Assembly: GCA_027486835.1 (NCBI GenBank)
Contig: JAIXOJ010000068.1
Span: 19,381 to 83,380 of the forward strand
Reading direction: 5' to 3'
Origin: Chitinophagaceae bacterium
GTDB lineage: Bacteria; Bacteroidota; Bacteroidia; Chitinophagales; Chitinophagaceae
Length of the DNA: 64,000 nucleotides
Part shown: positions 48,300 to 57,474 of the stretch, piece by piece
Position numbering within the stretch: position 1 is the stretch's first letter
Layout: each line of letters opens with the position of its first letter
Made by a program: the position numbers and the translations under genes
The notes under the pieces: model-generated
Told to the model about the DNA's origin: nothing
Databases searched by the model: none
Seen by the model: only the letters and a program-made list of their open reading frames with translations

Positions 48300-48998
48300 T
48301 TATTGTTCTATTTGTTTAGCTAACTCATGTACATCAACAATACTTTGTTTTCTCCAAATTTCCTTGCCTCTTTTATAAACAATAAAAGTTGGAAACCCAT
48401 CCACTTTTAGCAATTTGGCGAGGTCGGTCTGTTCGCCACCATCTATTTTAATTAACACCCATTTTGAGGTATTTTGTTTGGCAAAAGAATCAATAATAGG
48501 GGCCATTGCCCTGCATGGTGGACACCAAGTAGCACCAAAATCTACCAATGCTGTTTTGTCAAGAGGAATCATCTGGTTGAATTCCGTTAATGTTATTTGT
48601 TTTACGGGAACAGTTTGTTCAATTGGCTGGTCTGCTCTTCGCCATGCATTAATGCCCCCAGCCAAATTATAGGCTTTATATCCATGCTCGTTCAGCCATT
48701 CTGTAGCTGCATTACTTCTGGCACCACTTAAGCAGTAAGCATAAACGGGTTTAGATTTATCCAAAGCGGCAGCCCGCTTTTCAAACTCAATTGTATTATT
48801 CCAATCTGCAAGCAGGGCGTTTTTTAAGTGGCCTGATTGGTATTCATCAGGGGTTCTAACATCTAGAATTTGAATGTTAGGTTGCAATATTCCTTTGGAG
48901 AAATCAGCAACGGCTAAAGTTGTATTTGTTATATGCTGGCTATTGCAACTAGTAAATAACAGCAGGCAGATAGCGATAATAGGGGAGATTCTTTTCAT
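48300..48998 (-). CDS. Rhodanese-thioredoxin fusion lipoprotein
   Basis: 232 residues from ATG 48998, chosen because it gives a lipoprotein signal ending LFTSC (Cys18); an in-frame upstream ATG at 49067 would add 23 residues and overlap the previous gene. Rhodanese domain about 30-125 with active Cys89 (AYCLSGARSN) and LDVRTPDEYQSGHL; thioredoxin domain about 135-232 with WCPPC (C159, C162). The fusion suggests transfer of sulfane sulfur coupled to disulfide reduction in the periplasm. It fits the sulfur/redox theme of the cluster. Confidence 0.92.
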   Translation of the reverse strand: MKRISPIIAICLLLFTSCNSQHITNTTLAVADFSKGILQPNIQILDVRTPDEYQSGHLKNALLADWNNTIEFEKRAAALDKSKPVYAYCLSGARSNAATEWLNEHGYKAYNLAGGINAWRRADQPIEQTVPVKQITLTEFNQMIPLDKTALVDFGATWCPPCRAMAPIIDSFAKQNTSKWVLIKIDGGEQTDLAKLLKVDGFPTFIVYKRGKEIWRKQSIVDVHELAKQIEQ

Positions 48999-49063
48999 TT
49001 TGTAGTTAGGTAATAAATTGCTTTGTATAGGGAGAAATAATAAAGGGTGCATCAACAGTTGAA

Positions 49064-49663
49064 TCATACTTTAGTGGCCACCAATCGTATGATATAAGCC
49101 TCGCCTTGATGGTAAGCACCTTCTCGAAGTATTGTTTTTACTTCATTCAATTGTTCAATTTTCATTTCACTAAAATCATCTTCAAGCAATTCTTTCGTGT
49201 AAAGCATCGAAATATCTTTAGGTCCACCAGAACGATATTGTAATTGATTTGGGTGGAAAGCTTCTAATATGATTTTGCCTCCAGGCTTTAACCATGAGAA
49301 AGCGTTTTTGTGTATTTGCTGTCTAATGTTAGCTGGAAGGTGGGCATAAATGAATGCTACCACATCTACACTTTCTGTGGTGTATTTCATTTCAATGGCA
49401 TCACCCACTTGATAATTTATCGATACCTGATGCTTTTTAGCTAATTGTATTGCCTTTGTTTTACCTGCCTCGCTGCTATCAAATGCATCCACTTTCCAGC
49501 CTTTTGATGCGGAATATACTGCATTTCTACCCTCTCCTTCGCAGGGTAAGATAATGGTGTCTGGGGGTAATGCGTTTAGCTGATCGGCAAAAAAAAGATT
49601 TGGTGTTTCGCCATAGGCATAGGAAGCAACATTGTATCGTTCGTTCCAAAAGGTACTATTCAT
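49064..49663 (-). CDS. Class I SAM-dependent methyltransferase
   Basis: 199 residues. SAM-binding motif I is a variant, LPCEGEGRNAVYSA, followed by DAFDSSEAGKTKAIQLAK; motif post-I and IYAHLPANIRQQIH, as in TehB-like/thiopurine-like methyltransferases often near redox genes. No signal peptide, cytoplasmic. It overlaps the longest possible frame of the rhodanese gene by 4 bp; same transcript. Substrate unknown. Confidence 0.9.
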   Translation of the reverse strand: MNSTFWNERYNVASYAYGETPNLFFADQLNALPPDTIILPCEGEGRNAVYSASKGWKVDAFDSSEAGKTKAIQLAKKHQVSINYQVGDAIEMKYTTESVDVVAFIYAHLPANIRQQIHKNAFSWLKPGGKIILEAFHPNQLQYRSGGPKDISMLYTKELLEDDFSEMKIEQLNEVKTILREGAYHQGEAYIIRLVATKV

Positions 49664-49838
49664 ATTTATATCTTATTTCAAATGGAAGAAGTAAAAATGG
49701 GAGATGGCATCTCTATAAACACAATCCCCATTTTATCGCATCGCCAAAAGGGTTTAAATATTGTAAATTGCTAAAAAGGTTAACAACATAAACATTTTTT
49801 GAAAAGCTTACTAAGCTTATTCAAAAAAATAATCCTTT

Positions 49839-50048
49839 TTATTGTTGTTTTATGGAGCAAGTGTTCACACCAATTAGCGTGTACAATGGACAAAAGCTAA
49901 CGAAACTGGTTGCTAAAAATATGCCCCCTGCTACTAATAATACTATTCCCAATGTACCAGTAACTAATCCTGTAAAATACAAAGCAACGATGACAACCGC
50001 AACTACAGACCGGATAATTCTATCGGTCATACCCATGTTCTTTTTCAT
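49839..50048 (-). CDS. DUF2892 membrane protein (second copy)
   Basis: 69 residues, MTDRIIRSVVAVVIVALYF, then a second hydrophobic segment and SFVSFCPLYTLIGVNTC. A paralogue in family, not in close sequence, of 41698-41907. Palindrome GTTACAATTGTTAC lies 47 bp before its start. Confidence 0.88.
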   Translation of the reverse strand: MKKNMGMTDRIIRSVVAVVIVALYFTGLVTGTLGIVLLVAGGIFLATSFVSFCPLYTLIGVNTCSIKQQ

Positions 50049-50094
50049 AATTTTTAATTTTGTTGCAAGCTACATTACTGTATTTGCATTTTGA

Positions 50095-50108
50095 GTTACA
50101 ATTGTTAC
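50095..50108. promoter_or_regulatory. Candidate Crp/Fnr-type operator of DUF2892 gene
   Basis: GTTACAATTGTTAC with perfect core ACAATTGT; 12 of 14 positions symmetric; 47 bp upstream of the DUF2892 start. Confidence 0.55.
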
Positions 50109-50110
50109 AC

Positions 50111-50572
50111 TTAATCTATCCCACTAGTAAGTGGTTGGTTATTAAAAATACTTTTACCATTAAAAGTTACTTGCCAGGTGACGGGGAGTGCTTTTTTCAG
50201 CATGTGGCTTACCCCACAATATTTTTCCTGAGACTGCATCACCGCATCTAGAGCAGCTAGTTTATCTACTTCCTTGCCTGTAAACTCATACACTAAATGG
50301 ATTGCTGTGTATTCAATAGAAATTTGAGTGCTGAGTTCTCCCGTAACTATTATGTTGAGATTGTCAACAAGGTGGCTATTTTTTTTCAAAAGGGCAACTA
50401 TGTCCATACCTGTACAACCCGATAAAGACGCAAGAACAAAAGGTTTGGGAATAGGCCCATTGTCCTGCCCGCCAGCACGTTCGGGAGCATCCATTACCAC
50501 AGTATGGCCGTTAACAAGTGCATTAAACTGCATATTGCCCATCCACTGAGTTTCGATTGTGTGAGTGTTCAT
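50111..50572 (-). CDS. OsmC-family peroxidase-like protein
   Basis: 153 residues with both family cysteines: Cys53 in SLSGCTGMD and Cys119 in KYCGVSHMLKKALP. OsmC/Ohr-type proteins reduce organic hydroperoxides or reactive sulfur species in the cytoplasm. It lies in the rhodanese/DUF2892 cluster, which argues for a sulfur or oxidative stress role. Confidence 0.92.
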   Translation of the reverse strand: MNTHTIETQWMGNMQFNALVNGHTVVMDAPERAGGQDNGPIPKPFVLASLSGCTGMDIVALLKKNSHLVDNLNIIVTGELSTQISIEYTAIHLVYEFTGKEVDKLAALDAVMQSQEKYCGVSHMLKKALPVTWQVTFNGKSIFNNQPLTSGID

Positions 50573-50696
50573 AAAGTTATGAATTTCGATGATTGCTTTA
50601 TATTGGTTTGAGCAATGGGGTGTATCTATTTATCCTTGTAGCTATAGGGGGCATTGTAAACGCCAACGATTATAGTTGTGAATTATCCAATATGGA

Positions 50697-51131
50697 TTAG
50701 GCCATTAATTCCATTTGTCCAGGAATAACCCTTCCCGTTTCAATTGGTTTTTCCATAAGCCAGTTTTTGTTAAATCTCACAAAGAATGAAAGCCAAATGG
50801 TTCTGGCCATTCGCATGAGCAAGGGTTGTAGTAACAACAGCAAAAAAGCATTTAACCCTAACCACCAATATATGCGGTTATCCTCCGCTCCAATGCCTAC
50901 TAATACCCACCAAGCTACGAACGAAGCAATGGATATGGCCACTGTAAGTGCATAGCTCACATAACCCGAGCCTACATAAAACCCTACTTCTATTTCTGTA
51001 CGTTGGCCGCAGGAGGGGCAGTGTTCGTGCATTTTCATGAAACCTTTTTGGTAAGGATGAGTACTGCAAAACAGGTTGCCAGTTCTGCAACGGGGACATT
51101 TACAGGTAAGCAATGCGCTAATAATGTTCAT
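50697..51131 (-). CDS. DUF983 family membrane protein
   Basis: 144 residues. Zinc-ribbon-like cysteines C12-x2-C15 (CPRC) and C38-x2-C41 (CPSC), then two transmembrane helices (about 57-77 and 88-108). Function unknown in the family. Operator-like palindrome 51 bp upstream of its start suggests membership of the same regulon. Confidence 0.88.
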   Translation of the reverse strand: MNIISALLTCKCPRCRTGNLFCSTHPYQKGFMKMHEHCPSCGQRTEIEVGFYVGSGYVSYALTVAISIASFVAWWVLVGIGAEDNRIYWWLGLNAFLLLLLQPLLMRMARTIWLSFFVRFNKNWLMEKPIETGRVIPGQMELMA

Positions 51132-51181
51132 ACAATCAAGTTTGGTTGATGCAAAATAACCACCTACCTAAAACACAGTTT

Positions 51182-51195
51182 GTAACAATTGTCAC
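51182..51195. promoter_or_regulatory. Candidate Crp/Fnr-type operator of DUF983 gene
   Basis: GTAACAATTGTCAC, core ACAATTGT, 12 of 14 positions symmetric, 51 bp upstream of the DUF983 start. Confidence 0.5.
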
Positions 51196-51398
51196 TTTGC
51201 CATCAAAAAGGCTTTTAAATAATCGTTTGTTTATTGCTTTTTGTGATTTATTAGGTCAATAAACGTACATAATTAATTTTATGCACTAATAGAATTCCAT
51301 CCTAAGCAAAACAGATTCAAATATGGTTTTTTGGGTTTAAGCGTATGAAAATAGTGTTGTACATAATTAAACAATCGAGTGGTGCATCACCATCCAAT

Positions 51399-51406
51399 TA
51401 TATTTG
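51399..51406 (+). promoter_or_regulatory. -7 box upstream of LptF/G gene
   Basis: TATATTTG (TAnnTTTG) 16 bp before ATG 51423. Confidence 0.45.
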
Positions 51407-51422
51407 TGGCTATTAACTTCGA

Positions 51423-52517
51423 ATGAAAAAATTAGATTGGTTCATCCTAAAAAAATTTCTAAGCACGTTCTTTTTTGCTATTGTTCTATTTGCCATCATT
51501 GCAATTGTGATAGACTTTAGCGAAAAGACAGACAATTTCGTTAAGTCGAAGCTGGGGTTTATGGGCATTGTAACTGGGTATTATTACGGATTTATACCCC
51601 ACATTATTGCCCTGTTGTTTCCCTTGTTTGTATTTATTGCAGTTATTTTTTTTACTTCTAAAATGGCTAACAATACGGAAATAGTACCCATATTGGCCAG
51701 TGGAATTTCCTATTTTAGATGGTTACGCCCCTACATTGTGGGGGGGCTGTTTTTGTCCACTATATTGTGGTTTGCTAATCAATATGTGATACCAAAAGCA
51801 AACCAAATACGAAGTGCTTTTGAAGCGAGATATGTAGATAATGACAATTCCTATAATCGGTTGGTAATGAATACCAATACGGCCATCTACTTTAAGATTG
51901 ATTCATTCACTTATGCAGGAATCCATAGTTACGACACCCTTTCTAAGCGCGGAAATACATTTTTTATGCAAAAAGTGGTGAATAACCAAGTGACCCAAAA
52001 CACTAGATCGGAAAGCATACAATGGGATACCGCAAATAAGAAATGGATTTTGGAAAACGTTATTTACCGTTCGATGAATCCGCTTGGCGAGGTAGTAACG
52101 TACAAACCAAAGGAATTGGCGGCTTTCGACTTTAAACCTATTGACCTAAGTAGGGATAAATACACAAAAGATAAGCTCACTTCGCCCCAATTGGCGCATT
52201 TTATCCAATTAGAAGAGTCTAGAGGTTCCGAGGGCATTAATGATTTAAAAGTAGAACTATACCGTAGGGACGCAACATCGGTCACAGTGTTTTTGCTTAC
52301 CCTCATTGGTGCCATCATTGCAGGCAGGAAAGTGCGGGGTGGGAGTGGAGCACATCTTGCCATCGGCTTTATCACCGCGGCTGCATTTATCATTACAGAT
52401 AGATTTTCCACCATTTTCTCCACCAAAGGAAATCTTCCACCTATGATTGCTGCATGGATTCCCAACACCATTTTTGTTTTTGTGGTGATATATCTATATA
52501 GAAAGGCACCAAAGTAA
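51423..52517 (+). CDS. LptF/LptG-family lipopolysaccharide export permease
   Basis: 364 residues of the YjgP/YjgQ family. N-terminal helices (LKKFLSTFFFAIVLFAIIAI; IIALLFPLFVFIAVIFF), a periplasmic beta-jellyroll in the middle (about 130-260), and C-terminal helices (VTVFLLTLIGAIIAGRKVRG; IPNTIFVFVVIYLY). It extracts LPS from the inner membrane with LptB. Single gene here; whether F or G cannot be decided. Confidence 0.92.
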   Translation: MKKLDWFILKKFLSTFFFAIVLFAIIAIVIDFSEKTDNFVKSKLGFMGIVTGYYYGFIPHIIALLFPLFVFIAVIFFTSKMANNTEIVPILASGISYFRWLRPYIVGGLFLSTILWFANQYVIPKANQIRSAFEARYVDNDNSYNRLVMNTNTAIYFKIDSFTYAGIHSYDTLSKRGNTFFMQKVVNNQVTQNTRSESIQWDTANKKWILENVIYRSMNPLGEVVTYKPKELAAFDFKPIDLSRDKYTKDKLTSPQLAHFIQLEESRGSEGINDLKVELYRRDATSVTVFLLTLIGAIIAGRKVRGGSGAHLAIGFITAAAFIITDRFSTIFSTKGNLPPMIAAWIPNTIFVFVVIYLYRKAPK

Positions 52518-52647
52518 ATTTGATAATTACTTTATCGCTAGAAAAAGCTGAAAGAAGCCTCTAGGATTATAAGGAGGAAAAAATTGATTGTTGTGTCTTT
52601 TTCTCCCTCCAAACTCAATACCTCCCTTTTTATTCATTATGAACCAT

Positions 52648-52655
52648 TACATTTG
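52648..52655 (+). promoter_or_regulatory. -7 box of tRNA-Leu
   Basis: TACATTTG 12 bp upstream of the tRNA-Leu 5' end; correct distance for initiation near the mature end. Confidence 0.5.
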
Positions 52656-52667
52656 CGCCTCTCAAAT

Positions 52668-52752
52668 GCGGCGATGGCGAAATTGGTAGACGCACTACTT
52701 TGAGGTGGTAGCGCCTTTAACGGGCGTGGGAGTTCGAATCTCCTTTGCCGCA
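52668..52752 (+). tRNA. tRNA-Leu (GAG)
   Basis: 85 nt class II tRNA with long variable arm. Acceptor gcggcga pairs with ttgccgc; anticodon stem ctact/ggtag around loop ttgaggt gives anticodon GAG; T-arm gttcgaatc. CCA is not encoded. Confidence 0.95.
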
Positions 52753-52763
52753 CAATTCAAAAG

Positions 52764-52797
52764 AAGTTTGGTAGTCTTTTCTGCCAAACTTTTTTTG
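52764..52797 (+). terminator. Terminator after tRNA-Leu
   Basis: Arms aagtttgg (52764-52771) and ccaaactt (52784-52791) and a T-run. Confidence 0.9.
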
Positions 52798-52872
52798 TTT
52801 TTTGAAAAAGAAAAGTTGTTCTATTGCTTTTATAATTGAAACCCCTATTTTCGCCGCCCTCACACAACAAAA

Positions 52873-52945
<73 letters not shown>

Positions 52946-52954
52946 CACACTTTC

Positions 52955-52989
52955 AAGGTTATTTTGAAGAAACAAAATAACCTTTTTTT
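52955..52989 (+). terminator. Terminator after tRNA-Ala
   Basis: Perfect arms aaggttattttg (52955-52966) and caaaataacctt (52973-52984), loop aagaaa, T-run. Confidence 0.92.
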
Positions 52990-53120
52990 ATGCCCTTACT
53001 TTCCCATGCAACAGATTTAAATCAAGCAAATTTTGAATCATCATGCAATTGTTCTTATTTTACGCAAACGCTGTCGTATTTTTAATTGTGTGTTAGTTCT
53101 ATTTTAATGCTGTGCGAAAC

Positions 53121-53128
53121 TATCTTTG
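53121..53128 (+). promoter_or_regulatory. -7 box upstream of porP-like gene
   Basis: TATCTTTG (TAnnTTTG), 20 bp before the GTG start at 53149. Confidence 0.45.
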
Positions 53129-53148
53129 AACCTTAAACGATTCGTTTT

Positions 53149-54192
53149 GTGAAAAAAATTCTCCTTTCCTTTTGTTTTATAGTCGGTGTTAAGCAGCTAA
53201 TTGCGCAACAACGCCCTTATTTTACCCAGTATATCCTCAATAATTTTTTAGTAAATCCTGCCGTAGCGGGCATTGATAATTATACGGATATTAAAATGAG
53301 CCACCGCTTGCAATGGGTGGGTCTTCAAGATGCGCCTGTTACTACCTATTTTACTGTAAATGCCCCTTTGCACAAAAGGGATTACGATGTAGATAGGGAT
53401 AATCCTACAACAGTTCATCCCAGAGGGGTTAATCCCATGCTGGGGCTAGATGATTACCAACCCCCAGATCCCCATTCCGGTATTGGATTTACGGTGCTAA
53501 ATGATAAAACTGGCCCTTTAAATCGTTTTGCAGCATACGGTACTTATGCATACCATATGAATATTTCCTCGAAAACCAATTTATCATTGGGCATAAGTGC
53601 GGGTATCAATCAAATGAGTCTCGATGCTAGCAAATTGAATTTTGGAAACAATAGCAATACAGATCCGTCTGTTGCCACTTCCAAATCCAGTACCTTGGAT
53701 AAGATAAATCCCGACGTAAGTGCTGGTTTATGGATCTATTCTCGGGATTATTTTATTGGGTTGGCAGCGCAACAAATTATAGCAGACAAACTTTATTTTT
53801 CTGATTATTCCAACCAGAGTCCACTTATAGAAACCAAAGGAAAATTAGTGCCACATATTTATGCACAGGCTGGTTACAAGATGCGATTGAATGAGGAATT
53901 AAGTTTACTGCCTAGTGTAATGGTAAGATATGTAAACCCATTACCCATTAGTTTTGACATTAACGCAAAACTACAGTATCAAGAAAGTATGTGGGTAGGT
54001 GCAAGCTATCGTCATAAAGATGGGTTTGCCGCAATGCTCGGGGTTAATTTAAATTACTCCATCAACCTTGGATATTCTTACGATTTAACCACTTCTGCAT
54101 TAAATACGGTGAGTAAGGGAACGCATGAAATTGTAGTTGGGTTTCTTTTAGGGAATAAATACGATGACTATTCACCAAGAAATGCGTGGTAG
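53149..54192 (+). CDS. PorP/SprF-family type IX secretion outer-membrane protein
   Basis: 347 residues, GTG start followed by KKILLSFCFIVGVKQLIAQQ (signal). Family opening RPYFTQYILNNFLVNPAVAG and IDNYTDIKMSHRLQWVG, then a beta-barrel. PorP/SprF proteins work with T9SS in gliding or adhesin export. It matches the T9SS sorting tails on three proteins in this window. Own promoter box and terminator, so monocistronic; no SprB-type partner adjacent. Confidence 0.92.
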   Translation: MKKILLSFCFIVGVKQLIAQQRPYFTQYILNNFLVNPAVAGIDNYTDIKMSHRLQWVGLQDAPVTTYFTVNAPLHKRDYDVDRDNPTTVHPRGVNPMLGLDDYQPPDPHSGIGFTVLNDKTGPLNRFAAYGTYAYHMNISSKTNLSLGISAGINQMSLDASKLNFGNNSNTDPSVATSKSSTLDKINPDVSAGLWIYSRDYFIGLAAQQIIADKLYFSDYSNQSPLIETKGKLVPHIYAQAGYKMRLNEELSLLPSVMVRYVNPLPISFDINAKLQYQESMWVGASYRHKDGFAAMLGVNLNYSINLGYSYDLTTSALNTVSKGTHEIVVGFLLGNKYDDYSPRNAW

Positions 54193-54228
54193 TTGGATGT
54201 TTTTTTGATACTTTTTGTACAGTTTGAT

Positions 54229-54262
54229 AAGCTGCTTCTATTAAATGGAGCAGCTTTTTTTA
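54229..54262 (+). terminator. Terminator after porP-like gene
   Basis: Arms aagctgct (54229-54236) and agcagctt (54249-54256), T-run. Confidence 0.88.
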
Positions 54263-54442
54263 TGTAGGTATCCTGTCATTGTATTAAGTAAAATATTTTG
54301 GTATTTGAAGGTGGCAAGTGGCTGTAACGTTTAAGTAAATTTGCTATGACAAAATTGCAACCGTTGTCAAAAATAAAAAGTAGTTTTTGTTAACGGCTAA
54401 AGAACCTACCAACTATCTTTAGCCCAAATAATTTTTTTTATC

Positions 54443-55459
54443 ATGACAGTTAACAGAAAAATTCTCACGTTGGATGAGTTTACGCTCCAGCAACTGCGAC
54501 AGTTTCCTTCGGCAACAGGGGAATTGAGCAGTCTTTTGAGAGATATTGCCCTAGCAGCCAAAAGAATTAACGTAGAGGTAAACAAAGCAGGATTGGTGGA
54601 TATTCTTGGCGATGCTGGTACTATCAATGTACAAGGCGAGGACGTAAAGAAGTTGGATATTTATGCCAACAACCAATTTATGGGTGTGTTGCAGCATGGT
54701 ATTAGCTGTGCGGGTATTGGCAGCGAAGAGTTGGATGACTTTGTAGTTTTTGACGATGAAGTGAGCAATAACAGTAAGTATGTAGTGCAATTTGATCCTT
54801 TGGATGGTAGTGGTAACATCGATGTGAATATATCTATTGGAACTATTTTCAGTGTTTATCGCAGAATAAGCCCATTGGGAACACCCTGCGTTAAAGAAGA
54901 TTTTTTACAAGCTGGAAACCGACAAGTGGCTGCAGGGTATATTATTTATGGCTCGTCAACCATGTACGTTTATGCCACTAAAAGAGGTGTAAATGGGTTT
55001 ACGCTCGACCCAGCTATTGGAGAATTCTGCTTGAGTCATCCTGATATCAAATGCCCTCCAGATGGGAAAGTGTATTCTGTTAACCACGGAAACTTTTTCC
55101 AGTACCACGAAAATATTCGGGAGTATATTAACGTTTGCCAAAAGAAAACCAAAGAAACCGGGGGGCCATATACCCAACGTTATATTGGCAGTATGGTAGC
55201 CGATGTGCATCGCAACTTGATGAAGGGCGGTATTTTCATGTATCCAGGTACTACAGACAAGCCAGGTGGAAAATTGCGGTTGCTTTATGAATGTAATCCT
55301 TTCGCTTTTATTGTTGAGGTCGCTGGAGGTAGAGCCACAGATGGAACTCGTAGAATTTTAGATATTCCTCCCACCCATTTGCATGAGCGTACTCCATTTT
55401 TTATTGGCAGTAAAAATATGATGGATGAATTAGATACTTATTTGGAAAAAGGAAAATAG
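54443..55459 (+). CDS. fbp: Fructose-1,6-bisphosphatase class 1
   Basis: 338 residues. Metal-binding motif DPLDGSGNIDVNISIGTIF near residues 117-135, substrate-binding GGIFMYPGTTDKPGGKLRLL and ECNPFAFIVEVAGGRATDG near the C-terminus. Converts fructose-1,6-bisphosphate to fructose-6-phosphate in gluconeogenesis, cytoplasm. Normal length. TATCTTTA at 54414 is a possible -7 box. Confidence 0.97.
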   Translation: MTVNRKILTLDEFTLQQLRQFPSATGELSSLLRDIALAAKRINVEVNKAGLVDILGDAGTINVQGEDVKKLDIYANNQFMGVLQHGISCAGIGSEELDDFVVFDDEVSNNSKYVVQFDPLDGSGNIDVNISIGTIFSVYRRISPLGTPCVKEDFLQAGNRQVAAGYIIYGSSTMYVYATKRGVNGFTLDPAIGEFCLSHPDIKCPPDGKVYSVNHGNFFQYHENIREYINVCQKKTKETGGPYTQRYIGSMVADVHRNLMKGGIFMYPGTTDKPGGKLRLLYECNPFAFIVEVAGGRATDGTRRILDIPPTHLHERTPFFIGSKNMMDELDTYLEKGK

Positions 55460-55493
55460 AGCCTCGGCCTTGCCTTTTTGTAAATAGCTCGTA

Positions 55494-55535
55494 AAACGGT
55501 TTCTACACTAAATTATTAGTAGAAACCGTTTTTTT
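55494..55535 (+). terminator. Terminator after fbp
   Basis: Perfect 13-bp arms aaacggtttctac (55494-55506) and gtagaaaccgttt (55519-55531), then T-run. Confidence 0.95.
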
Positions 55536-55582
55536 GTGGGTGTATATTCGCCACCAATCATTTTGATACCTTACCCATTAAA

Positions 55583-56134
55583 GTGTTGATGATCGGTTTA
55601 AATAAAATATTGAGAATGGTTTTCGTCCTTAGAGGTTTCCATGTTATTTGCTTGTTGCTAGCTCTCGGATTTTTAAATTCTACCACTGCGCAGCTTCCTA
55701 TCAAGCGCAACCAAATGACCTATTTTCAAACTAGAAAGCCCAATAGTATTATTTATGATGACACACTTTACAGGGGTAGCCGTGAGTTTAAAAAGTTGTT
55801 CTATAGAACCAACGATGTGGTATTGAAAAGTCTTTACCAGCACCACCAATCCAATAAAATTTGGGGAGGGTTTCTCGGCACTACTGGTACAATAGCCATT
55901 ACTACAGGGTTGTATTTTGCTGGTGGGGATCGTCAACAAATAAATAGAAAAGGTGGGTGGATGATTCTCGGAGGAGGATTGGTTAGTACGATTTTAGGTG
56001 GTTACCTAATTAATAGAAGTAATGATAACTTGGCTTTTGCTGTTCAATGGTTCAATCATCGACACGCAAAAACTAAAACAACTGCTTCCATTGGTATGGC
56101 AGATAATGGTATTGGCTTACAACTAAATTGGTAA
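55583..56134 (+). CDS. Exported membrane protein of unknown function
   Basis: 183 residues. Signal-like hydrophobic segment about 15-36 (FHVICLLLALGFLNSTTAQ), then a soluble part and two Gly-rich hydrophobic segments (GGFLGTTGTIAITTGLYFAG; GGWMILGGGLVSTILGGYLI). I do not recognise a family. It ends 4 bp before the ABC ATPase gene, so it is probably co-transcribed with it. Confidence 0.75.
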   Translation: MLMIGLNKILRMVFVLRGFHVICLLLALGFLNSTTAQLPIKRNQMTYFQTRKPNSIIYDDTLYRGSREFKKLFYRTNDVVLKSLYQHHQSNKIWGGFLGTTGTIAITTGLYFAGGDRQQINRKGGWMILGGGLVSTILGGYLINRSNDNLAFAVQWFNHRHAKTKTTASIGMADNGIGLQLNW

Positions 56135-56138
56135 AACG

Positions 56139-56903
56139 ATGGAAAAAAAAATAATTATTGATGTTCAAAACTTGGTAAAGACTTACGGAAATTTTGAAGC
56201 AATAAAGGGCATCAATTTTCAAGTTTTTGAAGGGGAAATTTTTGGTTTGCTAGGGCCTAATGGGGCTGGTAAATCAACAACACTAGAAATTATTGAAACG
56301 CTGAGGGAAAAAACAAGCGGTATAATAACGGTAGCTGGCTTTGATGTGGATACACAAGCCAGTGAAATAAAAAAAATTATTGGGGTACAACTACAGGCAA
56401 GTGGTTTTTATCCTGGACTTAATTTAGCTGAATTAATTCAATTGTTTGCGGGGTTGTATAATGAGAAAATTCAACCGATAGAACTTCTCGAAAAAGTGAA
56501 CCTTGCAGATAAGGCAAAAGCAAAGTATAAGGAACTAAGTGGGGGACAAAAACAACGCTTTTCTATTGCTACCACTTTGATAAACAAGCCCCAAATCATT
56601 TTTTTAGATGAACCTACCACTGGGTTAGACCCACAAGCTCGTAGAAATCTATGGGAGCTAATTGCAGAAATTAGAAAACAAGGCACCACCGTTATTATCA
56701 CCACCCACTATATGGACGAAGCGGAAGTGTTGTGCGACCGAGTGGCTATTGTAGATGCTGGTAAAATCATTGCACTCAATACGCCGAGTCAACTGATTGA
56801 CGACTTGGTGTCCACTGGTTTTGAACGCCCTGTGCAAGTGAAAAAAGCCAATCTGGAAGATGTGTTTATTCAATTAACCGGTTACAGCATAAGAGAGGCG
56901 TAA
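56139..56903 (+). CDS. ABC transporter ATP-binding protein
   Basis: 254 residues. Walker A GPNGAGKST (about 39-47), signature LSGGQKQR (about 134-141), Walker B IIFLDEPTTGLDP, switch His in ITTHYMDEAEVL. Closest to the CcmA/NatA type export ATPases. No permease gene is adjacent; the upstream unknown membrane protein has too few helices to be a standard permease. Confidence 0.94.
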   Translation: MEKKIIIDVQNLVKTYGNFEAIKGINFQVFEGEIFGLLGPNGAGKSTTLEIIETLREKTSGIITVAGFDVDTQASEIKKIIGVQLQASGFYPGLNLAELIQLFAGLYNEKIQPIELLEKVNLADKAKAKYKELSGGQKQRFSIATTLINKPQIIFLDEPTTGLDPQARRNLWELIAEIRKQGTTVIITTHYMDEAEVLCDRVAIVDAGKIIALNTPSQLIDDLVSTGFERPVQVKKANLEDVFIQLTGYSIREA

Positions 56904-56946
56904 ATACACTGAACAATTTTTTTGAACGAATTAATAAACTAAGACC

Positions 56947-57471
56947 ATGATAGATTATAGATACCCCATTGGTAAGTACCAACCGGAACCTTATAGCAAG
57001 TTGCTACTCGCAGAACGACTACAAGCGATTGCCGAACTACCCGAGAAATTAGCAGCAGCTATTGAAGGGTTAACTGCCGAACAATTGGCAACACCTTATA
57101 GAGATGGCGGATGGACAGTTACCCAAGTGGTGCACCATGTGGCAGACAGCCATATGAATGCCTTTATTCGTTTTAGACTTGGATTGACAGAAGACAACCC
57201 CACCATTAAGCCTTATATGGAAAAAGAATGGGCTTTATTGCCCGATGTAGCTACAGTTCCTGTAGGTGCATCAATTGCTTTATTACGGCCATTGCATGAA
57301 CGCCTGTTGGCAACTGTATCTAATTTAACCGAGCAACAATGGGAACGTACACTAGTGCATCCGGAAAGCCAAATGCAGATGACTCTGTGGTTTTTATTAG
57401 GACTGTATGCATGGCATGGTAAACACCACACTGCCCATATTACTTCACTAAGAGAAAGAAATAACTGGTAA
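56947..57471 (+). CDS. YfiT/DinB-family metal-dependent transferase (bacillithiol transferase type)
   Basis: 174 residues. Four-helix DinB-like fold; candidate metal ligands His63-His64/His69 in VVHHVADSH and His157/160/161/164 in WHGKHHTAHI. The opening YRYPIGKYQPEP and the WTVTQVVHHVADSH segment are typical of the YfiT branch, thiol S-transferases in bacillithiol producers. Cytoplasmic. Stops 3 bp before the NUDIX gene. Confidence 0.88.
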   Translation: MIDYRYPIGKYQPEPYSKLLLAERLQAIAELPEKLAAAIEGLTAEQLATPYRDGGWTVTQVVHHVADSHMNAFIRFRLGLTEDNPTIKPYMEKEWALLPDVATVPVGASIALLRPLHERLLATVSNLTEQQWERTLVHPESQMQMTLWFLLGLYAWHGKHHTAHITSLRERNNW

Positions 57472-57474
57472 AAA

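Noticed and set aside
49797..49828. Hairpin around aagcttactaagctt as a terminator
   Set aside because: Arms are imperfect and no T-run follows on either strand.
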